Source: CAWCLK01 sp963796225 (GTDB lineage: Bacteria; Actinomycetota; Nitriliruptoria; Nitriliruptorales; Nitriliruptoraceae). From it: a stretch of DNA of 29,121 nucleotides. Positions within the stretch are counted from its first letter, which is position 1. Every line of letters begins with the position of its first letter. Below are positions 10,590-18,591 of the stretch, one piece after another. The position numbers were made by a program, and so were the translations under genes. The stretch covers positions 1-29,121 of the forward strand of contig CAWCLK010000011.1 of NCBI GenBank assembly GCA_963796225.1. Direction: 5' to 3'. Under the pieces are notes generated by a model. The model searched no databases. It was not told the origin of the DNA and saw only the letters and a program-made list of their open reading frames with translations.

Positions 10590-11284
10590 GCCGGTGCCGG
10601 TCGCAGCACGTACCCGACCCCGCGGACGGTCTGGATGAGGCGCGGCTCGCCGTCGGCCTCGAGCTTGCGCCGCAGGTACCCGACGTAGACCTCGAGCGTG
10701 TTGGACGACGTCGCGGCGTCGTAGCCCCACACCCGGTCGTGCAGCACGTCGCGGGTCAGGACCCGTTCGGGGTTGGCCAGGAACAGCTCGAGCAGCTCGT
10801 ACTCGGTGCGGGTCAGCTCGAGGTCGCGGTCGCCCCGGCGGGCCCGCATCGCGGCCGTGTCCAGCTCGACGTCGGCGACCCGGAGGACCTCGGCGCGGTC
10901 GTCGGCGGCGGTGGACTGCTGTCGCCGCAGCAGGGCGCGGACGCGGGCCAGCAGCTCCTCGAGGGCGAAGGGCTTGACGAGGTAGTCGTCGGCGCCGACA
11001 TCGAGGCCCGCCACGCGGTCGGCCACCGCGTCGCGGGCGGTGAGCAGCAGCACGGGCACGTCGACGCCGTCCTGGCGAAGACGGCGCACCACGCCCAGCC
11101 CGTCCACGCCGGGCATCATCACGTCGAGCACGACGAGGTCGGGCGGGGTGTCCTGGACCCGGGCGATGGCCTCCATGCCGTCCGCGGCGAGGTCCACCTC
11201 GAGGTCCTCGAGCTGCAGCGCGCGCCGCAGCGACTCACGCACGGCGCGGTCGTCGTCGACGACCAGGACACGGGGCGAGGCCAT
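10586..11284 (-). CDS. OmpR-family response regulator, MprA-like
   Basis: A cytosolic transcription factor of 232 residues. The receiver domain (residues 5-115) has the acidic pair DDD near residue 10, phospho-acceptor Asp in VVLDVMMPG (about D54), LTAR (Thr) and VKPF (Lys about 104). The winged-helix DNA-binding domain (about 135-230) contains LTRTEYELLELF and TLEVYVGYLRRKL, ending in RGVGYVLRP. The ATG at 11284 is preceded by AGGAGGGG. It is paired with the kinase through an ATGA overlap. Its probable operator is the phased repeat array at 11929-11969, upstream of the secreted-protein gene that heads the unit, so autoregulation is likely. The family assignment is firm; the MprA comparison rests on general resemblance. 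Confidence 0.95.
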   Translation of the reverse strand: MASPRVLVVDDDRAVRESLRRALQLEDLEVDLAADGMEAIARVQDTPPDLVVLDVMMPGVDGLGVVRRLRQDGVDVPVLLLTARDAVADRVAGLDVGADDYLVKPFALEELLARVRALLRRQQSTAADDRAEVLRVADVELDTAAMRARRGDRDLELTRTEYELLELFLANPERVLTRDVLHDRVWGYDAATSSNTLEVYVGYLRRKLEADGEPRLIQTVRGVGYVLRPAPA

Positions 11285-11336
11285 GGCGGGTTGCCCCTCC
11301 TGCGGGGTGGGCCCCAGGCCCGGGGCCCTGATGCGG

Positions 11337-11368
11337 TCGCATCCGGGCCCGTGCAGGCCCGGATGCGA
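11337..11368. terminator. 13-bp-stem hairpin between secreted-protein gene and response regulator
   Basis: The arms at 11337-11349 and 11356-11368 are perfectly complementary around a 6-base loop. The hairpin lies between the stop of the secreted-protein gene (11388) and the regulator start (11284). As a terminator or partial terminator/mRNA stabiliser it would let the secreted protein be made in excess over the two-component system from one promoter. Confidence 0.75.
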
Positions 11369-11387
11369 GGGTACGACGGGGTGGGGC

Positions 11388-11873
11388 TCAGGCGTCGGGC
11401 ATGCCACCCATCGGGCCGCCGAAGCCGCCCCGCGGCCCGTGGTGGCCACCGAAGCCGGGGCCGCCGCCGGGGCCGCCGAACTCACCGCGGAGCACACCGC
11501 GCTCCTGGATGTCGGCGAGGGTGTCGGCCTCCTCCTGGGTCAGGTCACCGGAGGCGACCAGCTCGTCGAGGCGAGCCTGCATGCGGGCCTGCATCTCGGC
11601 CTGGCGGGTGGCCTGCATCTCCTCACGGACCGCGTCGAGGGCGTCGGCGACGGTGTCGGTGTCGAGACCGAGCTCGGCGGCCAGCGCCTCGGCGAAGGCC
11701 TGCTCGTGCTCGGCACGCAGCTCCTCGCGGGTGGTCGCGTCGTCGGTGGTGGTGCTGTCCTGCGACGTCGTCGTGTCGTCGGTGCCGTCCTGGGCGAGCG
11801 CCGGGATGGTGGCGCCCGCGGCCAGCACGCCGGCGACGCTGACGGCGGCGATGGTGCGGCGAGAGATCGTCAT
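11388..11873 (-). CDS. Small secreted Gly/His-rich helical protein, two-component-linked
   Basis: 161 residues. It has a clear signal peptide (MTISRRTIAAVSVAGVLAAG, cleavage likely after PALA-Q), then a Thr/Asp/Ser-rich linker. A charged helical region (about residues 50-125) contains LAAELGLDTDTVADALDAV and LDELVASGDLTQEEADTLA. The tail is rich in Gly, Pro, His and Met (GFGGHHGPRGGFGGPMGGM). The helical pattern recalls small exported proteins of the DUF2680/YckD type often found in Gram-positives; that is a resemblance only. The His/Met-rich tail could bind metal. The ATG at 11873 follows AGGAG. It heads the two-component operon, directly downstream of the phased repeats. By analogy with Spy/CpxP near stress systems it may be a periplasmic-side effector or modulator of the kinase; that is inference. 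Confidence 0.8.
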   Translation of the reverse strand: MTISRRTIAAVSVAGVLAAGATIPALAQDGTDDTTTSQDSTTTDDATTREELRAEHEQAFAEALAAELGLDTDTVADALDAVREEMQATRQAEMQARMQARLDELVASGDLTQEEADTLADIQERGVLRGEFGGPGGGPGFGGHHGPRGGFGGPMGGMPDA

Positions 11874-11928
11874 GGGGGTGCTCCTGCTGGGGTGGTCGTT
11901 TCCGGGGACGAGGAGATGGTGTGCCCGC

Positions 11929-11969
11929 CACCTGAGCATCATCTGAGATGCACCTGAGAAGCACCTGAG
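11929..11969. promoter_or_regulatory. Four CACCTGAG repeats at 11-bp period (response-regulator operator)
   Basis: CACCTGAG occurs at 11929, 11951 and 11962, with one variant CATCTGAG at 11940, so all starts are exactly 11 bases apart. Read on the transcribed strand the unit is CTCAGGTG. Direct repeats spaced one helical turn apart are the usual binding mode of OmpR-family regulators. They lie 56 bases upstream of the secreted-protein start, where the promoter should be, and the two-component genes follow. Autoregulation by the adjacent regulator is the simplest reading. Confidence 0.75.
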
Positions 11970-12017
11970 AACGTCAGGGGTGACCGATCACACCGCCCGG
12001 GACCCGCACGACGGCGG

Positions 12018-12641
12018 TCAGCGTGGCCGGTGCCCGAGTGCCACCACCCAGGGGCGGCGCCGGTCGACGATCGGGTCGGGGCGCACCTCGACCTGCACGT
12101 CCGCGAGGCCGTGGCTGACCAGCAGCGCCTCGACCTCGTCCTCGGTGGCCTGCGACCGCCACGTGCGGCCGAGGACCGGGTCGTCCACCGGCTCCATGTC
12201 GGCCGTGCCGCGGTAGCAGGAGAAGTAGACGGGGCCGGTGTCCAGGGTGGCGAGCAGCGCGGCGAAGACCTCGCGCCACTGGCCCCGGGGCAGGTGCGTG
12301 AACGCCGAGGACAGCCACAGGCCGCCGAAGGACCGCGGCCGGAACGGCGGGTCGTGCAGCGGGGCGCACACCAGCGGGTGGCGGGGCAGCAGCATGCGGG
12401 CGTGGCGCAGTGCCCCCATGGACAGGTCCAGCCCGACCGGGTGCACGCCGAGGTCGGCGAGCACGCGCAGGTCCGTCGCCGGGCCACAGCCCGCATCGAG
12501 CACGAGGCAGCCGCGCTCGGCCAGGTCCCCGAACCGTCGCACGTCGGCGACGGGGCGCTTGAGGCGGAAGGCCTCCTGGTAGGCGGCGGCGTGCTCGTCG
12601 TACGCGGCGATGCTGGTCCGCGTGCGCTCGTCGATCTCCAC
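12018..12641 (-). CDS. Class I SAM-dependent methyltransferase
   Basis: A cytosolic protein of about 207 residues with a Rossmann-fold methyltransferase core. Motif I is LVLDAGCGPATDLRVL, the acidic loop is VGLDLSMGALRHAR, motif II is near PLHDPPFRPRSFGGLWLSSAFTHLP, and LYFS-like strands follow. An N-terminal helix SIAAYDEHAAAYQEAF is typical of ubiquinone/menaquinone-type and small-molecule methyltransferases. The substrate is not identifiable. The GTG at 12641 is chosen because homology begins just after it; its ribosome site is poor and a start further upstream is possible. It is divergent from the lipoprotein gene at 12788. Confidence 0.85.
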   Translation of the reverse strand: MEIDERTRTSIAAYDEHAAAYQEAFRLKRPVADVRRFGDLAERGCLVLDAGCGPATDLRVLADLGVHPVGLDLSMGALRHARMLLPRHPLVCAPLHDPPFRPRSFGGLWLSSAFTHLPRGQWREVFAALLATLDTGPVYFSCYRGTADMEPVDDPVLGRTWRSQATEDEVEALLVSHGLADVQVEVRPDPIVDRRRPWVVALGHRPR

Positions 12642-12787
12642 GGGTGCTCGTCGGTCGTCGTCAGCCCGGGAGCCTACTTGCGTGCCTGCGGACGGGGTCG
12701 TGCCGTGCGGCTGGCCGGTGGGGCGTGCGGAGCGTCCGGTGATGGGGTTGGTACCGTCCCGGCGGCCACGACACGGGGAGCCTGACG
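12642..12787. promoter_or_regulatory. Divergent promoter region, methyltransferase / lipoprotein-LCP operon
   Basis: This 146-bp gap separates two divergent genes, so it must hold promoters for both. TACCGT near 12750 could be a plus-strand -10, and TAGGCT (minus strand, near 12671-12676) one for the methyltransferase. Neither has a convincing -35, and no clear operator was seen. Confidence 0.3.
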
Positions 12788-13393
12788 GTGGTGCCACCCG
12801 CCAGCGCACGACGCGCGACCGCGCTGGTGCTGGGTGTCGGCCTGCTGCTGGCGGGGTGCTCGAACGACGCCGACCCCACCGCCGCGACCAGCACGCCGAC
12901 CGACTCGGCGTCGCCGACCCCGTCGCCGACGCCGACGTGGAAGCTCCGCCCCGTGCTGGGTGAACGCACCACCACGGTGCTGCCGCTCGGGTCCCGACCG
13001 CTGCTGGGGCTCGGCGCCAACCCCGATCCGGACCAGGCGTCCATCGAGGAGGTCGTCGCGGCCGTCGGGGACTGGCTCGACGCCCACCTCGACGGGCTGC
13101 AGCGCACCGGCGAGGGCGCGTGGGGCGTGGTCGCCGCCGACGACCTGGCCACCGACAAGCAGCGCCGGCAGGTCACCACCGACCTGGCCTCGCCCGACAA
13201 GCCGATCAAGCGGGCCCGCTACGTCATGACCGTCTACCAGGACGGGACGCCCCAGTACGTCACGACCCGGGTCGAGGTGGTCCACCCCGACGGCTCGAAG
13301 GCCGACGTCGGGCTGGTGTTCGTCGTCGCCGACGACGGCACCCCGCGCCTGTCCATGTTCGGGCCCGACCCCGCCCCGAAGGCCGCCGAATGA
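12788..13393 (+). CDS. Putative lipoprotein of unknown function
   Basis: A 201-residue exported protein. The N-terminus has Arg residues, a hydrophobic segment and a lipobox (LLLAG-C, Cys at about residue 24), followed by a Thr/Ser/Pro/Asp linker (about 26-50) typical of surface lipoproteins. The folded part (about 50-195) has alternating charged strands with no family I can name. The GTG at 12788 follows GGGGAG; a second GTG lies at 12791. Its TGA overlaps the ATG of the LCP gene (ATGA), so the two are co-translated. A role in envelope assembly alongside the LCP protein is inferred from context only. Confidence 0.8.
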   Translation: MVPPASARRATALVLGVGLLLAGCSNDADPTAATSTPTDSASPTPSPTPTWKLRPVLGERTTTVLPLGSRPLLGLGANPDPDQASIEEVVAAVGDWLDAHLDGLQRTGEGAWGVVAADDLATDKQRRQVTTDLASPDKPIKRARYVMTVYQDGTPQYVTTRVEVVHPDGSKADVGLVFVVADDGTPRLSMFGPDPAPKAAE

Positions 13394-14304
13394 CCGCCGC
13401 CACGCGCCCCGCCCGCCGCCGCCGGCCCTCGCGCCGCGTGCTGGTCGGCCTCCTCGCGCTGGTGCAGGTCGTGGTGCTCGCGGCCGCGTCGACGGCGGCG
13501 GTCGGCCGCTGGGTGGCCAGGCCCCTGGACGACGACGGCTACTACGCCCTGCTGGTGATGGGCTCCGACCAGGGCCCGCCCCGCTCGGGCTCGGTGCTGA
13601 ACGGCCGCGCCGACGCGATCCACCTGCTGGTGGTCGACGAGCCACGCGAGCACGTCTCGATCATCTCCTTCCCCCGGGACAGCTACGTGCCGGTTCGCGG
13701 GATCGGGACCACCAAGATCAACGCGATGCTGACCCGCGGTCCCGAGAACGCCGTCGGGACCATCGAGGACCTCACCGGCATCCACGTCGACGACTGGATC
13801 GTCACCGGGTTCGACGCGGTGATCATCGGCGTCGACGAGTTCGGCGGGGTCGAGGTCGACGTCGAGCAGCGCCTGCGCGACGCGGCCTCCAACAGCGACC
13901 TGCAACCGGGCGAGCAGCGCCTGTCCGGGTGGAAGACGCTGGCCTACTCACGGGACCGCCACTCGCGCCCCGACGGCGACATCGGCCGGTCCCGCGGCCA
14001 GTCCAACGTCCTGCGCGCGATGCACCGCGAGCTCATCCAGGACGCCACCTCCCCCACGCGGCTGATGGACATCGCCGGCATCCTGCGCCGCCACACCGTG
14101 TCGTCGATCTCCACCGAACGGATGGTCCGGCTGGGCCTGACGGCACTGCGGATCGACCCGGACGACGTCGCCCAGGAGATGGTCCCCGGCTACATCAGCA
14201 CCGCCGGAGCGGCCTCCGTGATCCGCCTGACCGACGGGGCGTTCAGCCTCTTCGCGGACCTGCGCGAGGACGGGCTGCTGTCCGAGCTCGAGGGCGAGGG
14301 CTGA
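13390..14304 (+). CDS. LCP (LytR-CpsA-Psr) family glycopolymer ligase
   Basis: 304 residues. LCP proteins transfer undecaprenyl-phosphate-linked glycopolymers to peptidoglycan (arabinogalactan or teichoic-acid type) outside the membrane. The N-terminus has an Arg-rich stretch and one TM segment (about 18-40). The LCP domain shows LLVMGSDQ, NGRADAIHLLVV, ISFPRDSYVPV, KINAML and the Arg-rich SRDRHSRPDGDIGRSRGQ, which contain the conserved Asp and Arg residues for pyrophosphate and metal binding. The ATG at 13390 overlaps the upstream lipoprotein stop. The helicase frame opens immediately downstream. The family is secure; the polymer is unknown. Confidence 0.93.
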   Translation: MTAATRPARRRRPSRRVLVGLLALVQVVVLAAASTAAVGRWVARPLDDDGYYALLVMGSDQGPPRSGSVLNGRADAIHLLVVDEPREHVSIISFPRDSYVPVRGIGTTKINAMLTRGPENAVGTIEDLTGIHVDDWIVTGFDAVIIGVDEFGGVEVDVEQRLRDAASNSDLQPGEQRLSGWKTLAYSRDRHSRPDGDIGRSRGQSNVLRAMHRELIQDATSPTRLMDIAGILRRHTVSSISTERMVRLGLTALRIDPDDVAQEMVPGYISTAGAASVIRLTDGAFSLFADLREDGLLSELEGEG

Positions 14305-14440
14305 GCCGATCCTCGACCCGCGTGACGTCCTCGAGCTCGTCGCCCGGACCGGGGCCTCCGGGGGGACCGGCGACCGCGCGGCCGACCACGGCTCCGGCGG
14401 GGACGCCGCACTCGACGAGGGGCTGACCCACCTCACGCGG

Positions 14441-16668
14441 GTGCCCGCCCGCGAGGCACGCACGGTGCCGCTGCCCGACGACCTCCCGGCGCTGCTGCGG
14501 TCCCGGCTCGAGGTGGCGGGCATCGACGGGCTCTACCTGCACCAGGCCGAGGTGCGCGACCGCGTCCGTGCCGGCGAGCACGTCGTCGTGGCGACCGGGA
14601 CCGCGTCGGGCAAGTCGCTCGCCTACCAGCTGCCGGTGATCGAATCGATCCTCGCCGACGACACCGCATCGGCCATCTACCTCGCACCGACCAAGGCGCT
14701 GGCCCGCGACCAGCTGCGGGCGGTGCGGTCGCTGAAGCTGCCGCAGGTCCGCGCCGCGGTCGTCGACGGGGACACCGACCGCGCCGAACGCGACGCGATC
14801 CGGCGCACCGCCAACTGGATCCTCACCAACCCCGACCTGCTGCACCACTCGCTGCTGCCGGGCCACGCCCGGTGGGGCGACCTCCTGCACCGGCTGCGGT
14901 ACGTCATCGTGGACGAGGCCCACGTCGCGCGGGGCGTGTTCGGCGGCCACGTCGCCCTGGTCCTGCGCCGGCTGCGGCGGCTGTGCGAGCGCTACGACGC
15001 CGACCCGCAGTTCCTGCTCGCGTCGGCCACCATCGGCAACCCGGGCGAGCACGCCAGCCGGCTGGTCGGGGCCCCGGTCACCGAGGTCACCGTCGACGGC
15101 GCCCCGCGCGGCCCGATGGACCTCGGCCTGTGGCAGCCGCCCTTCACCGACGTCGACCTCGGCACCCGCCGGTCGCTGCTGCGCGAGTGCGGCGACCTGC
15201 TCGCCTCCTTCGTCGCCGCCGACGTGCAGACGCTGGTGTTCACCAAGTCCCGCAAGGCGGCGGAGCTGATCTCCTCGATGGCCCGCGACCGGCTCCGGGG
15301 CGGGGACGGGTTCACCGACGAGCAGCTCACCGACGTCCTGCGCACCTACCGGGCCGGCTACCTGCCGTCGGAACGCCGCGAGCTCGAGGAGGACCTGCGG
15401 GCGGGGCGGATCGTCGGGCTGGCCGCGACCGAGGCGCTGGAGCTCGGCATCGACGTGTCCGGTCTCGACGCCGTCCTGCTGGCCGGCTACCCCGGGACGA
15501 TCGCGCGGTTCTGGCAACGGCTCGGGCGGGCGGGGCGCACCGGCGGCGCGGCGGTCGGGGTGCTGGTCGCGGCCGACGACCCGCTGGACCAGTACCTGGT
15601 CCACCACCCCGAGCAGCTGCTCGAGCGCGACCCGGAGGACGCGATCGTCGACCCGGCCAACCCGTACCTGCTGCTCCCCCACCTCGAGTGCGCCTGCCAT
15701 GAGAAGCCGCTCGACGCCGACGAGGCGGTGCGCTGGTTCGGCGAGTCGGCCACCGCACTGCTCGACGCCGACGTCGCCGAGGGACGGCTGCGCGAGCGGG
15801 GCGGCCGCTACCACTGGACCGCCCGGCGGCGCCCGTCGCTGGACACCGACATCCGCTCGGCCGGCGGCATCGAGGTGCGCATCGTCGACGGCGAGACCGG
15901 GGCGCTGGTCGGCACCGTCGACGCCTCCCGCGCCCCGTCCCAGGTGCACGACGGGGCGATCTACCTCCACCAGGGCGTCACCTACGAGGTCGCCACCCTC
16001 GACCTCGACGGCGGCATCGCGATGGTCCTGCCGGCCGGCGAGGTCCACCACACCACCCGGCCGCGGTCGGACACCGACGTGTCGATCCTCGGCGAGACCC
16101 ACGCCGCGTCGTGGGGGCCGATCAAGGTCCGGCTGGGACCGGTCGAGGTGACGACGCAGGTCACCGGGTACGACGTGCTCCAGCTCGGGTCCAACGAGGT
16201 CCTGGCCCAGGTGCCCGCTGGACCTGCCGCGCCCAGCACCTGACCACGGTCGCGGTCTGGTACGTGCTGACCGACGACCTGCTCGAGGACGCCGGCATCC
16301 CCCCGGCTCGCGTCCCCGGGTCGCTGCACGCGGCCGAGCACGGCGCCATCGGCCTGCTGCCGCTCATCGCCATGTGCGACCGGTGGGACATCGGCGGGCT
16401 GTCCACCGCCCGGCACCAGGACACGATGGAGCCGACGGTGTTCGTCTACGACGGCTACCCCGGCGGGGCGGGCCTGGCCGAGCGCTCCTACCTCCGACTG
16501 CCCGAGCACCTGCAGGCCACCCGCGACGCCATCGCCGGCTGCCGATGCGCCACCGGCTGCCCGTCGTGCATCCAGTCACCCAAGTGCGGCAACGGCAACG
16601 AGCCGCTGGACAAGGACGGCGCCATCGCCGTCCTGGACCTGCTGCTCGGCCACGCCCCGACGGCCTGA
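14441..16668 (+). pseudogene. DEAH-box helicase, MrfA/YprA type, two frameshifts
   Basis: A superfamily-2 helicase of the MrfA/YprA (DUF1998/MZB) group, linked in B. subtilis to DNA-adduct repair. In actinobacteria it is the 'helicase/secretion neighbourhood' helicase found near Tad genes. Visible parts are the Q-motif-like LYLHQAEV, Walker A ATGTASGKS, DEAH (VIVDEAHV), LASATI, and motif VI RFWQRLGRAGRTG. A C-terminal Cys cluster (CRCATGC..C...C) probably binds zinc. One extra C in each CCC at 16214-16216 and 16232-16234 shifts the frame twice; removing both gives 741 residues in one frame. Homologous sequence (DPRDVLELV, LTHLTRVPAREA) begins before the GTG at 14441 with no in-frame start, so the true start may lie upstream near 14310 behind another indel, or be a CTG. 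Confidence 0.9.
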
Positions 16669-16720
16669 CCCTGCGCCGTTCGACCCACGTGGGGCGAGGG
16701 TGGAAGGGCCGAGGGTCGGC

Positions 16721-17920
16721 TCAGGCGCCCCACTTCTCGAGCTTGCCGGCGGCGGCCAGCATCACGGTCATCAGCTGCACGGTGGGCATGCGACCGAGCA
16801 GCCCGGTGGTGGCGGTGCGCTCGGCGAAGGTGGTGACGGCGTCCCTGCCGACGTGCGGGCCCCACATGAGCACCGGGACGGGGTGCCAGCTGTGGCCGGA
16901 CAGCTGGGTCGGCGAGCTGTGGTCACCGGTGACGACCAGCACGTCGGGCTCGAGCGCGACGAGGTCGTCGACGATGGCGTCGACGGCCTCGATGGCGGCG
17001 ACCTTGTCGTCGCGCAGGCCGTCGTGGCCGGCCTGGTCGGTGGCCTTGTGGTGCATGAAGACGTAGTCGTAGTCGTCGCGGTGCTCGCGCAGCAGGGCGA
17101 GCTGCTCGTCGAGGCCGTGGGGGCGCGGCAGGACGTCCATGCCGACCAGCTTCGCCACGCCCCGGTACATCGGGTAGGCCGCGACGGTGGCGGCACGCAG
17201 CCGGTAGCGGTCCTGGAAGTCCGGGAGGTCCTGCAGCGTGTCGAACCCGCGCAGCAGCAGCACGTCGGCGCGGTCGTCATCGGCCAGGGCGGCGCGGACC
17301 TGGCGGTCGACCTCGGCCAGCAGGTCGGCGGTGCGGCTGGGCGTCGGGGTGCTGCGGGCGTCGGCTGCTTCGGCGGCACGCCGGTGCGCTGGGGATCGAG
17401 GTCGCCGATGCGTGGGTCGAGGCCCTCGCCCCGCAGCACGCACAGGACCCGGTGCTGGGAGATGTGCTGGAAGTACACCTCGGCGTCGTCGAGGGACACG
17501 GCCTCGTTCAGGCGGGCGGTGATCTCCTGCGCGGGCTCGTCGGCGATCCGCCCGGCCCGCCGGTCGGTGACGTTGCCGTCGGCGTCGAGCGTGGCGAGGT
17601 TGCCGCGGGCGGCGACGTCGCCGGGACGCAGGTCGAACTCGACCCCGGTCGCGGACAGCACCCCGCGGCCCAGCTCGTACTCCTCGGGGTCGTAGCCGAA
17701 CAGCGCGAGGTGGCCGGGGCCGGACCCGACGGTCACCCCGGGGCGGAGCGGGTCGAGCAGGCCCACCGACCCCTCGCTGGCGAGCCGGTCGAGGTTCGGC
17801 GTGTGCGCCTGCTCGAGCTCCGAGGCGAACGGTCGCGTCGGCGTACCCGCCGAGCCCGTCGAGCACCAGCAGGATGATCCGGCAGCGGTTGTCGTTGAGG
17901 ACCTCGGCCAGCTCGAACAC
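16721..17920 (-). pseudogene. apgM: Archaeal-type cofactor-independent phosphoglycerate mutase, compensating frameshifts
   Basis: Interconverts 3- and 2-phosphoglycerate (glycolysis, cytosol). It belongs to the alkaline-phosphatase superfamily, with metal ligands in LLVLDGLGG, FMHHKATDQAGHDG and VVTGDHSSPTQL. The nucleophile Ser is probably in TVGSGPGHLALFGYDP. The first ~35 residues and the C-terminal ~190 read in one frame, but the segment between about 17370 and 17840 (HTPNLDRLASEG, AARGNLATLD, FQHISQHRVLCVLRG) is only in the adjacent frame. One extra base near 17831-17846 and one missing base near 17371 explain this, with no net change: 399 residues. The stop-free read-through in the wrong frame makes a plausible-looking but false protein. 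The GTG at 17920 follows AAGGAG, which lies inside the spacer from the nitroreductase stop, suggesting one operon. Confidence 0.88.
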
Positions 17921-17930
17921 GTCGACTCCT

Positions 17931-18530
17931 TCACCAGCGTCCGCGGTGGACGACCTCGTCGAGGCCGCGGCGGGCCCGGGTGTGGCCCGAGGAACGCGGC
18001 TCGGCGGCCCGGTCGCCGGGGTGGCCGAGCGCGACCGCCCCGACCGGGTCCCATCCGTCCGGCACGTCGAAGGCCTCGCGGAAGGCGCCCCACAGGGGCG
18101 TGGGGATGCCGAAGAACAACGCCCCGAGGCCGGCGTCGACCACCGCGAGGAGGAGGTTCTCGGCGGCCATGCCGGTGTCGACGTACCAGTACGGGACGGG
18201 CCAGCGGGCCTCGTCGCGGTCGGTCCAGCCCTTGTCCGGCTCGGCGTAGCGGTCGAGGTAGACGTCCTTGTTGGCCAGGGGGACGACCACGACCGGGGCG
18301 CGGCGGGTGTCGTCGTCGGCCCACATCTCGTCGTCGCCGGCGCGCAGCGACCAGAACCGCTCGCGGTCGGCCGCGTCGGTCAGCGCCAGCCACGCCTGGC
18401 CCTGGCTGAACCCCGCCGACGGGGCGCGGTTGGCCGCCTCGAGGAGCTGGTCGAGCACCTCGGCGTCGACCGGCTCGTCGGTGAACACACGCACCATGCG
18501 GCGACGGCGGACGACCTCGGCGAACTCCAC
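17931..18530 (-). CDS. Nitroreductase family protein
   Basis: A flavin-dependent (FMN) oxidoreductase of 199 residues. The family motif VVRRRRMVRVFTDEPVD at the N-terminus holds the FMN-phosphate Arg residues. APSAGFSQGQAWLAL is the second FMN-binding loop. GMAAENLLLAVVDAGLGALFFGIP matches the family's central helix and the flavin-binding GLG turn. Substrates in the family range from nitroaromatics and quinones to F420-linked compounds, so none can be named. The GTG at 18530 follows GAGG. Its stop lies 10 bases before the apgM start, so they are probably co-transcribed. Confidence 0.9.
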   Translation of the reverse strand: MEFAEVVRRRRMVRVFTDEPVDAEVLDQLLEAANRAPSAGFSQGQAWLALTDAADRERFWSLRAGDDEMWADDDTRRAPVVVVPLANKDVYLDRYAEPDKGWTDRDEARWPVPYWYVDTGMAAENLLLAVVDAGLGALFFGIPTPLWGAFREAFDVPDGWDPVGAVALGHPGDRAAEPRSSGHTRARRGLDEVVHRGRW

Positions 18531-18591
18531 GGGGACCTCGAGCGGCGGGGCGCTCGACCGTAGTGGGCCGCCACCGATGTGCAGCGGCCGG

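Noticed and set aside
16684..16693. CCCACGTGGG palindrome between helicase and apgM as a terminator
   Set aside because: It has no loop and no extended stem, so it is too weak to support as a terminator of the convergent genes.
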